Of a stretch of DNA of 19,166 bases, positions 1 through 7,851 are shown piece by piece. Where the stretch lies: the NCBI GenBank assembly GCA_036496265.1, contig DASXLL010000088.1:1-19166 (forward strand). The letters are read 5' to 3'. Below the pieces are notes generated by a model. That model worked only from the letters and a program-made list of their open reading frames with translations. It made no database searches and was not told the DNA's origin. Source of the DNA: CAYLLN01 sp036496265. GTDB taxonomy: Bacteria > Planctomycetota > Planctomycetia > Pirellulales > Pirellulaceae. Each line of letters begins with the position of its first letter. Position 1 is the first letter of the stretch. The translations under genes and the position numbers were made by a program.

Positions 1-26
1 CGTTCCTGAATGCTAAGCTGCGCCAT
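1..26 (-). CDS. 5' end of an unidentified gene, cut by the window edge
   Basis: On the minus strand an ATG at 26-24 follows an AAGGAG Shine-Dalgarno-like sequence with about eight bases of spacing. It opens a frame MAQLSIQE that runs off the left edge. Only eight codons are visible, so no product can be named. It lies 100 bp downstream of the NCS1 transporter on the same strand and may be co-transcribed with it. A later enzyme of pyrimidine breakdown, such as a beta-ureidopropionase or carbamoylase, would fit the context, but nothing in the sequence shows this. Confidence 0.4.
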
Positions 27-85
27 CGCTGGGACTCCTTCTGAACGGCGTTGGTGATGCTTCGCCATTCGATAAGTCCCAGCGA
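26..85. repeat. Imperfect 60-bp palindrome (long hairpin) at a gene start
   Basis: TCGCTGGGACT at 26-36 is repeated exactly inverted as AGTCCCAGCGA at 75-85. Inside it, GAACGGCG at 43-50 pairs with CGCCATTC at 63-70 with one wobble, leaving a 12-nt loop. On the minus strand the fold covers the ribosome-binding site and the first base of the start codon of the left-edge gene. It may act as a translational control hairpin or be a dispersed repeat copy. Confidence 0.55.
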
Positions 86-127
86 GATTTTCTCCTACAT
101 CAATTCCCAGCGCGGGTGCGTTTCAGA

Positions 128-1255
128 TTAGACGGTGCCAATCACAATCCCGATTAGGCCGGTAATCAGCCCACCGATACGAAACGAAATCAGTCGTGGC
201 TTCAGATGCGCAAAATCGTTCGCCGGGCTAACGACGTTGGCCGCGATGTTCGTGGCCAAAGTCGCCAGAATCAGCGCCAGCATGGCAACAAACAGCACCG
301 CCGGATTGTCAAACTTTGTCAGCAGCTGCACCGGATCCCAAATCGGCGCTCCGTAAATCACAACGGTCGCCGACGTGACCGCCACGCCAATAAAAGAATA
401 CAGTCCCATCGTCGCCGGCAGGCCAATCGTCTGACCAATAATCTGATCGCGCTGCGAATACGCATAACGGCTGAAATCGGGAATATTCAGCGACAACGTG
501 GCCCAAAAGCTGACATTCGCTGTCAGTGCCGGGAAGAAGAACATCCAGAACTTCCCCGCTTTCGCCTGCCCCGCCTCAAATAGCGACGGCTGCGACAACA
601 TCGGCCCAAAGCCGCCAGCTCGGTAATACGCCCATGCCAAGAGCAGCAGGCCAAATCCAATCAGCAGCGGTGCTTTGATGTTTAATAGCAGCCGGATCGA
701 GTCGATCCCGCGCCACACGACCGCCATGTTCAACAGCCAAAACGCCAGAAAGCACGCGAGTTGCGGCCCGGTAATGCCGAGTCCGGGAATCGACGATTGC
801 GACTTCCATTCGGGAAACCACGCGCCGAGCAACGTAAAAATCGCGATGCCGCCGATCCACGTTTGAATCCCGAACCAGCCGCACGCGACAAGCGCCCGCA
901 TAATCGCCGGCACATTCGCCCCGCGAATCCCAAATGCCGCCCGGCAATAAACCGGAAACGGAATTCCATACCGCGTGCCCGCATGAGCGTTCAGAATCAT
1001 CGGCACCAGCACGATGCAATTGCCGAGAAAAATCGTCAGTACCGCCTGCCACCAATTCATCCCCAAATCGATCAGCGACGACGCCAGCATATACGTCGGA
1101 ATACACGCCGACATGCTGATCCACAGCACGGCCATGTCCCGCGCCGTCCACCGCCTCCCCAGCCGCGGCACCGGAGCCATATCACGGCTGAAATACTCAG
1201 ACGACGAAACGTCCTCATGGAGCTCAACGATCTCGCTTTGATGCATGTCGTTCAT
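128..1255 (-). CDS. NCS1-family nucleobase/hydantoin:cation symporter, C-terminally short
   Basis: Inner-membrane permease of the nucleobase:cation symporter-1 family, which imports uracil, allantoin, hydantoins or related bases with Na+ or H+. Family hallmarks visible in the 375-residue protein are IPFPVYCRAAFG, the segment ALVACGWFGIQTWIGG, SLNIPDFSRYAYSQRDQIIG and, near the end, NVVSPANDF. About ten hydrophobic segments are present. The protein stops (GLIGIVIGTV, then TAA) soon after the NVVSP helix, whereas family members are usually about 100 residues longer with two further helices. No matching continuation was recognised in the other two frames of 1-127. The start at 1255 abuts the repeat at 1257. 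It is divergent from the dihydropyrimidinase gene, which suggests pyrimidine or hydantoin as substrate. It could be a natural short form or a decaying gene. Confidence 0.88.
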   Translation of the reverse strand: MNDMHQSEIVELHEDVSSSEYFSRDMAPVPRLGRRWTARDMAVLWISMSACIPTYMLASSLIDLGMNWWQAVLTIFLGNCIVLVPMILNAHAGTRYGIPFPVYCRAAFGIRGANVPAIMRALVACGWFGIQTWIGGIAIFTLLGAWFPEWKSQSSIPGLGITGPQLACFLAFWLLNMAVVWRGIDSIRLLLNIKAPLLIGFGLLLLAWAYYRAGGFGPMLSQPSLFEAGQAKAGKFWMFFFPALTANVSFWATLSLNIPDFSRYAYSQRDQIIGQTIGLPATMGLYSFIGVAVTSATVVIYGAPIWDPVQLLTKFDNPAVLFVAMLALILATLATNIAANVVSPANDFAHLKPRLISFRIGGLITGLIGIVIGTV

Positions 1256-1256
1256 C

Positions 1257-1339
1257 GGAACACTAATCTGCGCTAATCTCCGCTAATTACGGAAGGCCAC
1301 TTTCCTTCATTAGCGTTGATCAGTGAAGATTAGTGTTCC
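1257..1339. repeat. GGAAC-ended palindromic element, copy 1
   Basis: The 13-bp terminal arms are perfect inverted repeats: GGAACACTAATCT at 1257-1269 and AGATTAGTGTTCC at 1327-1339. The inner arms continue imperfectly and each contains repeated CTAAT or TTAGC units. The element fills most of the 117-bp gap between the divergent transporter and dihydropyrimidinase genes and touches the transporter start codon. A second member of the family is at 9945-10004. Any promoters for the two genes must lie within or beside it. Confidence 0.75.
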
Positions 1340-1372
1340 GCTCTTCCGCTTTCGCACGCCAGGACCATTTTC

Positions 1373-2758
1373 ATGGCATTGCTCATCAAAAACGGCGAAA
1401 TCGTCACGGCCGACAGCCGCTATCGAGCGGATATTTGGTGCGAAGGCGAGACAATCACGGGAATCGGCCCTCAACTTAACGCACCAGCCGGCACGGAAGT
1501 GATCGACGCCACCGGCAAGCTAATCTTCCCCGGCTTCATCGACCCCCACGTCCACATCTACCTGCCCTTCATGGGCACGTTTGCCAAAGACACCTATGAA
1601 ACTGCCAGCCGCGCCGCGCTCGTCGGCGGCACGACGACGCTGATCGAAATGGTCTGCCCCAGTCGCTCCGACGACCCACTGGAATCCTATGAACTGTGGA
1701 AATCGAAAGCGGCAGGGAAATCCGCGTGCGATTACACGTTTCACATGGGCGTGACGCGGTTCGACGACAAATCGCCGGAAGTCCTAAAGCGAGTCGTCGC
1801 CGACGGCACGGCATCGTTCAAGGTCTTCTTGGCCTACAAAGGCGCGTTTGGCATCGACGACAGCGAGCTGTATCGAACGCTCGCCCTCGCCCGCGAACTC
1901 GGCGTCATCGTCACCGCTCATTGCGAAAACGCCGAGCTCGTCTGGCAGCTTCAGCAGCGTCTCCTCGCCGAAGGCAAAACCGGCCCCGAATGGCACGAGC
2001 CCTCACGACCACCCTCCGTCGAAGCCGAAGGCGTCAATCATTTGGCTACCTTCGCCGAAAAAACGAACGCCCACGTCTATGTCGTCCACACGTCGTGTAT
2101 TGAAGCCCTCGCAGCTGCCCAGCGTGCTCGCCAGCGCGGCGTTCGCATGTGGGTCGAGACGGTCATACCGTATCTAGTTCTCGATCGCAGCTACGCCGAA
2201 CAGCCCGACTTTGCAGGCGCCAAATACGTCATGTCGCCACCGCTCCGTGAAAAACAGCACCAACACGCGCTGTGGAATGCACTCATCGCCGGTGAAATCG
2301 ACACCGTCGCCACCGACCACGCCCCCTTCGACTTCCACCAGCAAAAGGAAATGGGCCGCGGCGACTTCACCAAAATCCCCAACGGCATTCCCAGCGTCGA
2401 AAACCGCGTCCAATTGCTCTACACGCACGGCGTCGCCACGGGCCGCCTCGATCTTCACCGCTTCGTCGCCGTCGCCTCAACGAACGCCGCCAAACTCTTC
2501 GGCCTCTTCCCGCGCAAAGGCACAATTCAGCCGGGCGCCGACGCGGATTTGGTCATCTTCGACACCAACCACCGTGGCACCATCTCCGCCAAGACCCAGC
2601 AGATGAACGTCGATTACTCCGCCTTCGAAGGCTGGCCCATCACCGGCCGCGCGGAGACCGTCACGGTCCGTGGCCGCGTGCAAGTCAAAGAAGACCGCTT
2701 CATCGGTGACCTCCAGCACGGCCAAATGCTCCGCCGCGAGCCTACCCACGGCGGGTAA
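1373..2758 (+). CDS. hydA: Dihydropyrimidinase (D-hydantoinase family)
   Basis: Cytosolic binuclear zinc amidohydrolase that opens dihydrouracil or dihydrothymine to the N-carbamoyl-beta-amino acid, the second step of reductive pyrimidine degradation. The 461-residue length is normal for the family. Visible metal ligands are H59 and H61 (DPHVH), the carboxylated lysine K150 in TASFKVFLAYKG, H183 in TAHCEN, H239 in VHTS and D315 in ATDHAPF. Y155 is at the position of the catalytic tyrosine. The start is supported by AGGA at 1361-1364, eight bases upstream. It is divergent from an NCS1 permease, and PreA (16660-17808) would supply its substrate. The last codons (EPTHGG) and the stop fall inside a repeat hairpin at 2745-2766. 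Assignment to dihydropyrimidine rather than another hydantoin rests on family resemblance and the presence of preA. Confidence 0.93.
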   Translation: MALLIKNGEIVTADSRYRADIWCEGETITGIGPQLNAPAGTEVIDATGKLIFPGFIDPHVHIYLPFMGTFAKDTYETASRAALVGGTTTLIEMVCPSRSDDPLESYELWKSKAAGKSACDYTFHMGVTRFDDKSPEVLKRVVADGTASFKVFLAYKGAFGIDDSELYRTLALARELGVIVTAHCENAELVWQLQQRLLAEGKTGPEWHEPSRPPSVEAEGVNHLATFAEKTNAHVYVVHTSCIEALAAAQRARQRGVRMWVETVIPYLVLDRSYAEQPDFAGAKYVMSPPLREKQHQHALWNALIAGEIDTVATDHAPFDFHQQKEMGRGDFTKIPNGIPSVENRVQLLYTHGVATGRLDLHRFVAVASTNAAKLFGLFPRKGTIQPGADADLVIFDTNHRGTISAKTQQMNVDYSAFEGWPITGRAETVTVRGRVQVKEDRFIGDLQHGQMLRREPTHGG

Positions 2759-2784
2759 CCCGTGGGGCAGGCTTCCAGCCTGCC
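2745..2784 (+). repeat. Two adjacent hairpins at the dihydropyrimidinase stop
   Basis: The first hairpin pairs CCCACGG (2745-2751) with CCGTGGG (2760-2766); the TAA stop at 2756-2758 is in its loop. The second is GGCAGGCT (2766-2773), loop TCC, AGCCTGCC (2777-2784), an 8-bp perfect stem preceded by GTGG. Its layout of a tetranucleotide, a stem and a TCC loop resembles the GTAG REP elements elsewhere in the window, but with GTGG in place of GTAG. No T-tract follows, so it is not a classical terminator. Confidence 0.6.
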
Positions 2785-2883
2785 AAGTTTCACGTCAGGG
2801 GACATCACAATTTCGCGACCCGGCGTCTCGTTCTAACCGATTCCAGTCGCGCGGTTCCCTTTTTTGAAAGTCTGCACTTCGGT

Positions 2884-2943
2884 CCTAATCCTTCTCTTGC
2901 TCATACTCTTAATCTTCTTCCTAATCTTGCTCCTACTCTTGCT
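2884..2943 (+). repeat. Hexanucleotide-periodic tract 1 (10 in-phase units)
   Basis: Ten consecutive hexamers, from CCTAAT and CCTTCT to CCTACT and CTTGCT, keep exact six-base phase. All have C at position 1 and T at positions 3 and 6; the consensus is CYTRMT, or AKYARG on the other strand. The tract lies between the convergent dihydropyrimidinase and sulfatase genes. The 214-bp gap otherwise holds only the hairpins at 2745-2784 and a short T-run near 2860. Confidence 0.8.
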
Positions 2944-2972
2944 CTTCCGCCCCCCTGCCACCGCCCAACGGT

Positions 2973-4529
2973 TCAGCATTCCCCTTTCTTCGCCGCCGCC
3001 TTGCCTTTCCCCTTCCCCTTTTTCCCCTTCACCTTTCCCTCGCTCGCCCGCCGTTCATCCGCTTCCTTCTCTTGCGCCTGCACATACGCCTCTCGAAACG
3101 CCGCATCGTCCCGCTTGCGGGACACCTCCAGCATCGGGTCCTTCGTCTTCACCATCCAGGCATCGAGGTCCTTACGCAGCTGATCCCGCTGGCTCGCATA
3201 AGCCGGGTCGCTGATAAGATTCTTCAAACAATCCGGATCGTGCTGGACATCATAAAACTCCTCAACGACGCGATGCTGATAGAGGTCGTGCCGCGCCGCG
3301 ATCGCGGGATTCGTTGCCGATAAATCCCGCATCCGCCGATACGTCGGCGTCCCCGTCGTCGCCGTCGCCATAACCCTCTGGCCGTTCGACCACGCATTGA
3401 AGACATACAAAAACTGCTTCGTCTCAATCGCCCGCATCGGATCGCGCGAGCCGCCCGAATTCTCGTTGTATTCCTTCACGACCATATCTCGGCCCGTTTG
3501 CGTCTCGCCTTTCAGCAGCGGCGCGAACGACCGCCCATCGAGCCCCGCCGGATGCGGAATTCCCGTGATGTCGAGCAACGTCGGCAGAAAATCGACGGCC
3601 GAAACCATGTGCTGCTCGTCGATCGCCCCCGCCTTCGTCACTCCCGGCCAGCGAATTACCAGCGGCGTGTGCGTGCTGTGGTGATAAAGCTGCGTCTTCG
3701 AAAACGGCAGCGGCATTCCGTGATCCGACAGAAACAGGATCACCGTTTTCTCGTCTTGCCCCGACGCCTTCAGCGCCGCCAGAACTTCGCCCACGGAATC
3801 ATCCGCCCGCCGCACGGACGAGTAGTAATGCGACAACTCCTTGCGAACAACGGGATCGTCGAACAAAAATCCCGGAATCGGCACTTCGTCCGGCGTAAAC
3901 ACTCGCGACGGCTTATGCGGATCGGGAATCGTCTCCCCACTCTTCGCTTCCGCATAAAAGGGCTTATGCGGATCAGCCACGTTGATCACCAGGCAAAACG
4001 GCTTTCCCGCCGCCTTTGCCGATTCAATACCCCGCGCGGTGCAGCTGCGATACGTCGGCGGGTCCTTCTGATGCAGTGCCTTCCCATCACTCGCCGTATC
4101 CAGCACCAAATCCCAGGCGTAAGGCGAATACGGCGTCGAGTGCGGGACCTTATGCCGAATTGCCGTGAAATATCCCGCCCCCTTCATCAAATCCACCAAA
4201 TGTGGATAACCCGGATTTTTAACCTGATAAAAACCCTCGACGTGGTTATTGTGCGGATATCGGCCCGACCACATCACATTTCGAGACGGCATGCAATTGC
4301 CGACCTGCACATGGGCATAGCGAAACCGCAGCCCGTCCTTGGCCAACTGATCCATATTGGGCGTCGTCCCCGCCAGCTTGCAGCCAAACGCCCCCACCGA
4401 ATCCGCGCTCATATCGTCCGTCGTAATAATGAGCACATTCAACCGCTGAGTTGCTGAAGGTTGGGCCCCCGACAGTTGACCAACCACCAACAAACAGCTG
4501 ACAATCATCGAAATCAGTCGCACAATCAT
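2973..4529 (-). CDS. Secreted type I (formylglycine) sulfatase
   Basis: Sulfate ester hydrolase, probably acting on sulfated glycans outside the cytoplasm. The start at 4529 was chosen because it gives a signal peptide (MIVRLIS, then a hydrophobic core to about residue 20) and lies directly after GAGGAG; an upstream in-frame ATG at 4586 would place a repeat hairpin in the coding region. The mature protein opens with NVLIITTDDM, where D38 and D39 are calcium ligands. The sulfatase signature is CMPSR at C79, the cysteine converted to formylglycine, followed later by LFLSDHG and WPGVTKAG. The C terminus after about residue 490 is a lysine/glycine-rich tail (VKGKKGKGKGKAAAKKGEC), unusual for the catalytic fold. 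Length is 518 residues. It is divergent from a second sulfatase. The exact substrate is unknown. Confidence 0.92.
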   Translation of the reverse strand: MIVRLISMIVSCLLVVGQLSGAQPSATQRLNVLIITTDDMSADSVGAFGCKLAGTTPNMDQLAKDGLRFRYAHVQVGNCMPSRNVMWSGRYPHNNHVEGFYQVKNPGYPHLVDLMKGAGYFTAIRHKVPHSTPYSPYAWDLVLDTASDGKALHQKDPPTYRSCTARGIESAKAAGKPFCLVINVADPHKPFYAEAKSGETIPDPHKPSRVFTPDEVPIPGFLFDDPVVRKELSHYYSSVRRADDSVGEVLAALKASGQDEKTVILFLSDHGMPLPFSKTQLYHHSTHTPLVIRWPGVTKAGAIDEQHMVSAVDFLPTLLDITGIPHPAGLDGRSFAPLLKGETQTGRDMVVKEYNENSGGSRDPMRAIETKQFLYVFNAWSNGQRVMATATTGTPTYRRMRDLSATNPAIAARHDLYQHRVVEEFYDVQHDPDCLKNLISDPAYASQRDQLRKDLDAWMVKTKDPMLEVSRKRDDAAFREAYVQAQEKEADERRASEGKVKGKKGKGKGKAAAKKGEC

Positions 4530-4535
4530 CTCCTC

Positions 4536-4556
4536 GTAGGGTGGGCTGTGCCCACC
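4536..4556 (+). repeat. GTAG-hairpin REP-like element, GGTGGGC family
   Basis: GTAG at 4536-4539 is followed by a perfect 7-bp stem, GGTGGGC (4540-4546), loop TGT, GCCCACC (4550-4556). A GTAG tetranucleotide 5' of a hairpin is the classic REP layout recognised by RAYT transposases. It lies in the 74-bp gap between two divergent sulfatase genes, seven bases upstream of the minus-strand start codon and next to its GAGGAG site. Confidence 0.7.
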
Positions 4557-4603
4557 TCCTTCTAAAGAACGCCCCCATTTTGCCACTATCTAATCCAATC
4601 CAG

Positions 4604-6070
4604 ATGTTCGACCGCCCCCCATTATTGTCTTTTTTCTTCGTCCTCGTCATAACAGCCAACCTCGCCGCCGCCGACCACGCCAACGTCCTCTTCATCATCT
4701 CCGACGACCTCACCGCCACCGCCCTCTCCTGCTATGGCAACACGGTCTGCCAAACGCCCAATATCGACCGCCTCGCCGCCCGTGGAACCCGCTTCACCCG
4801 GGCCTTTTGCCAGGCCACCTACTGCGGCCCCTCCCGCGCCTCGTTCCTCTCCGGCTATTACCCGCACGCCACGGGTGTTTTGGGCTATACCAGTCCCCGC
4901 CCGGCGATCGGCAACCGTGCCACCTGGCCGCAGCACTTCAAAAACGCCGGCTACTACACCGCCCGCGTCAGCAAGATCTATCACATGGGTGTCCCCGGCG
5001 GCATCGAAGAAGGCGGCGACGGACGCGACCATAACAACGGCGACGGTGCCGACGATCCCGCCTCGTGGACCGAAAAATTCAACAGCCCCGGTCCCGAATG
5101 GAAGGCTGCCGGCACGGGCGAAACGCTCGAAGGCAATCCCGACGGCAAAAAGCCCGTTGTTGGCGGCAACACCTTCGTCGTCGTCGAAGCCGACGGCGAC
5201 GACTCCATTCATTCGGACGGCAAGACCGCTGCCAAAGCAGTCGAGCTAATCGAAACACACGCCCGCGGCAACCATCCCTTCTTTCTCGCCGTCGGCTTCG
5301 TCCGGCCGCATGTCCCCTTCGTCACCCCGCGCAAATACTTCGAGCCGTTCCTGCCCTACGACAAGCTCTCCCTGCCGCCCAAAATCCCCGGCGACTGGGA
5401 CGACATCCCCAAAGCCGGCATCAACTACAAAACCAGCCAGAACATGAAAATGGATCTCCGCCGCCAAAAGAAAGCCGTCGGCGGCTATTACGCATCCGTC
5501 GCCTACATGGACGCTCAGGTCGGCAAGGTCTTCGACGCTCTCGAAAAATCAGGCCAGGCAAGCAACACCATCGTTATTTTCACCAGCGACCACGGCTACC
5601 ACCTCGGCGAGCATGATTTCTGGGCCAAGGTCAGCCTCCGTGACGAATCGGCGAGTGTTCCCCTCATTATCTGCGTCCCCGGCAAGCAGCCCGCCGTCTG
5701 CAATTCGCTCGTCGAACTGCTCGATCTCTATCCCACGCTTGCCAGCCTCTGCGGCTTAGAAATTCCCACCCGATTACAAGGCCAGAACATTTCCAAATTG
5801 CTCGACGATCCTTCTCAACAGGTCCACGATACCGTCTTCAACGTCGCCCCTTCCAGCAAAGGCTTCCTCCTGCGTGACGACCACTGGGCCTACATCCAAT
5901 ACGGCGAAGACGCCTCCGCCGGCATCGAGCTGTTCGACATGAAAAGCGATCCCAAGCAATACACCAACCTCGCCGAAAAGCCCGAATTCGCCTCTCTCGT
6001 CGCCGATTTCAAAACCAAACTAGCCACCAAGCTCCGCTCCATCCGCGATAACGATCTTGCGCGCAAGTGA
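4604..6070 (+). CDS. Secreted type I sulfatase, iduronate-2-sulfatase-like
   Basis: Sulfate ester hydrolase with the formylglycine signature CGPSR at C74 within ATYCGPSRASFLSGYYP. Calcium ligands D34 and D35 are in IISDDL. The later motif FTSDHGYHLGEHDFWAK, followed by SVPLIICVPG, resembles iduronate-2-sulfatase-type enzymes. The start at 4604 was preferred over an in-frame ATG at 4541 because it begins a clean signal peptide (MFDRPPLLSFFFVLVITANLA), with cleavage likely after about residue 23, and because the upstream start lies in the REP-like hairpin. Length is 488 residues, normal for the family. It is divergent from the sulfatase at 2973-4529, which suggests joint use on a sulfated polysaccharide. 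The subfamily call is by eye. Confidence 0.92.
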   Translation: MFDRPPLLSFFFVLVITANLAAADHANVLFIISDDLTATALSCYGNTVCQTPNIDRLAARGTRFTRAFCQATYCGPSRASFLSGYYPHATGVLGYTSPRPAIGNRATWPQHFKNAGYYTARVSKIYHMGVPGGIEEGGDGRDHNNGDGADDPASWTEKFNSPGPEWKAAGTGETLEGNPDGKKPVVGGNTFVVVEADGDDSIHSDGKTAAKAVELIETHARGNHPFFLAVGFVRPHVPFVTPRKYFEPFLPYDKLSLPPKIPGDWDDIPKAGINYKTSQNMKMDLRRQKKAVGGYYASVAYMDAQVGKVFDALEKSGQASNTIVIFTSDHGYHLGEHDFWAKVSLRDESASVPLIICVPGKQPAVCNSLVELLDLYPTLASLCGLEIPTRLQGQNISKLLDDPSQQVHDTVFNVAPSSKGFLLRDDHWAYIQYGEDASAGIELFDMKSDPKQYTNLAEKPEFASLVADFKTKLATKLRSIRDNDLARK

Positions 6071-6087
6071 CATATTCTTCATGCCAC

Positions 6088-6149
6088 ACACAAACCCGAA
6101 GCGTCAGCGAGGGACCCTACACAAACCCGAAGCGTCAGCGGGGGACCCT
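6088..6149 (+). repeat. 31-bp unit duplicated in tandem
   Basis: Two adjoining 31-bp copies (6088-6118 and 6119-6149) start ACACAAACCCGAAGCGTCAG and end GGGACCCT, and differ at one base. They lie in the 188-bp gap after the second sulfatase. No strong hairpin was found in the unit. It may be one of the dispersed repeat families of this genome. The remainder of the gap shows no gene. Confidence 0.8.
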
Positions 6150-6258
6150 GCCGCCATTGTATTTTCCACCGCATACTCCTCGCATTTAATTGACGCCTCG
6201 CACCTCGGCAATTAGCCTCGACTAGATACCTCGAAGCTTCTTTTTTTGCCGCGCCGCG

Positions 6259-7629
6259 ATGTTTTGCGTTCCAAACAGCGACTCCGCCCACCACCGGCCG
6301 CAGCTTATTGCCGCGGGCCTTATCCTCTGCATTTTGAGCCTGCCAACTGCCGCACGCGGCAAGTCGCCAATCGCCGAAATCAACTCCGCGGAATCCGCCA
6401 ACAACGAGCAGTCGCGAGCGATCGAGAACCGCCTCGCCCTGGAGAAATCGAAGCTTGAAAAACTGATCGAGTTACAGCAGCAAGGCCATGCCACTTGGCT
6501 CGAAGTCGCCCATTGCCAAGTGGCCGTCGCGTCACTCGAGGCCCAGCTCAAATCCGCGCGCGAATTCGCCCTGTTCGTCTCCGCCCTGCGGCAACACATT
6601 GCCGCATCAGCACCGGACCACGGCGACAACCCATCGAACGACAGCGATTGGCTTTCCGCTTTGCCCGCCATCACATTCCAACTTGCGGCCGCCCGCGCCC
6701 AAGCCCACGGCGACCTGCAAGCAGCCCGGCTGTCGCTCCAGCGCCATCAACTCCGCGCCGCAACGATTGAGCAGCTTGCCGCCACTAGCGCCGCCACCTC
6801 AGAAGAGCAAATCACCGCCCGCCGTGATCTTCAAACTGCCCAATCGCTTGTCAATCGCGTGTCGTCCCAACACGAGCGAGACGTTCAGTCCCACCACGAA
6901 CTTCTCCAATCCTCGGCCGCATGTGATTTCACTGACCACATCGCCGCTCTGTCCGTTCAAGAACTTCATCCCGACGAACTTCCATCGCGACTGCTGACGC
7001 GGGGCGACTTCGTCCACTCGCTGCTCCAACTGCGACACAATCACCACCTGGCAACTTCCCGCCGCGAGACCATCACGTTCCAGCGCTCGTTAACAAATGA
7101 ACTTCTAATCCGCACAGAAACCGCCCAGCGGCAGACTCATCGAGCGAATTCCGAACTCAACCGCCTCCGCCTCGACCGCGAAATTCTCCAGGCCGAACAA
7201 TCGGCCGCCGACGAACGTCGCACGCTCCTCCACCTCGAAGAACTCTGGTTCGTAGCAGCCTCCGCCCCCCAACCGATCGACGCACTGCCGCCCGTTCTCC
7301 GCATCGACTCCCCCACCAGTGCGCTACCCATCTTTGCCCAAGGACTCGGAACGCATCTCAGCGCCGGCCAGCAATCCCCGCTCACCGCCGCCGCCTGGCA
7401 ACCCGTCGCGCCCAACTGGCCCATCAACAACTGGTCCGCAACCCGCCAACTCGTCGCCCCCTCGCTCCCGCTTTCCGGCAACGCCAACGTCCGCTACTCC
7501 GAGCCCAATTACGCCGACTTCTATATCAACGGCAACCGCCGCCTCGACGCCCCCTCGATCTCCAACAACTTCTTCCGCTCCGGCGGCCTTCCCTGGTATC
7601 TCCCCGGCTCCACCACGAATTTCAAATAG
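6259..7629 (+). CDS. Exported coiled-coil protein of unknown function
   Basis: No family is recognised. The 456-residue protein has a hydrophobic segment (LIAAGLILCILSLPT, residues 16-30) that could be a signal peptide or membrane anchor, then long helical, charged, heptad-like stretches at about residues 45-110, 145-215 and 280-335, rich in A, L, E, Q and R. The section KLEKLIELQQQGHATW, followed by EVAHCQVAVASLEAQLKSA, resembles the helical hairpins of outer-membrane efflux or adaptor proteins, but the match is too weak to assign. The last 120 residues are rich in proline, serine and asparagine and probably disordered. The start ATG at 6259 has no clear Shine-Dalgarno sequence. It is followed on the same strand by two LRR proteins. 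Confidence 0.75.
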   Translation: MFCVPNSDSAHHRPQLIAAGLILCILSLPTAARGKSPIAEINSAESANNEQSRAIENRLALEKSKLEKLIELQQQGHATWLEVAHCQVAVASLEAQLKSAREFALFVSALRQHIAASAPDHGDNPSNDSDWLSALPAITFQLAAARAQAHGDLQAARLSLQRHQLRAATIEQLAATSAATSEEQITARRDLQTAQSLVNRVSSQHERDVQSHHELLQSSAACDFTDHIAALSVQELHPDELPSRLLTRGDFVHSLLQLRHNHHLATSRRETITFQRSLTNELLIRTETAQRQTHRANSELNRLRLDREILQAEQSAADERRTLLHLEELWFVAASAPQPIDALPPVLRIDSPTSALPIFAQGLGTHLSAGQQSPLTAAAWQPVAPNWPINNWSATRQLVAPSLPLSGNANVRYSEPNYADFYINGNRRLDAPSISNNFFRSGGLPWYLPGSTTNFK

Positions 7630-7648
7630 GAGGCAATGGGCATACCTT

Positions 7649-7708
7649 CCTACTCTTACTCCTAATCCTGCTCTTAATCCTCTTCATAATCCTACTCGTT
7701 CTCTTACT
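7649..7708 (+). repeat. Hexanucleotide-periodic tract 2 (10 in-phase units)
   Basis: Ten in-phase hexamers, such as CCTACT, CTTACT, CCTAAT, CCTGCT and CTTAAT, follow the same pattern as the tracts at 2884 and 16554: C at position 1 and T at 3 and 6. Pyrimidines are again on the plus strand. The tract lies in the 222-bp gap between two plus-strand genes; nothing else was recognised there. Confidence 0.8.
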
Positions 7709-7851
7709 CCTCTGGCTGGAATCGCTGCCACGGCCGTCACTTCCCGAAATGCTGCCCTGCCCTCCCGGCCAGATTCCATATCGAACCACCCTCGCGGCTG
7801 CTAAAATAATCCCGCCTCCCGGCCACCTTCCTGTCGCAAGCTCCCACCGCA

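Noticed and set aside
2766..2784. Rho-independent terminator after the dihydropyrimidinase gene
   Set aside because: The stem is strong but no T-run follows it directly; the shape fits the dispersed hairpin class better.
2864..3214. Leucine-rich hydrophobic peptide frame
   Set aside because: The run of Leu, Ile and Phe is just the hexamer tract read in one frame, and the rest is antisense to the sulfatase.
6088..6149. Possible CRISPR array
   Set aside because: The two 31-bp copies adjoin with no spacer, and there are no cas genes.
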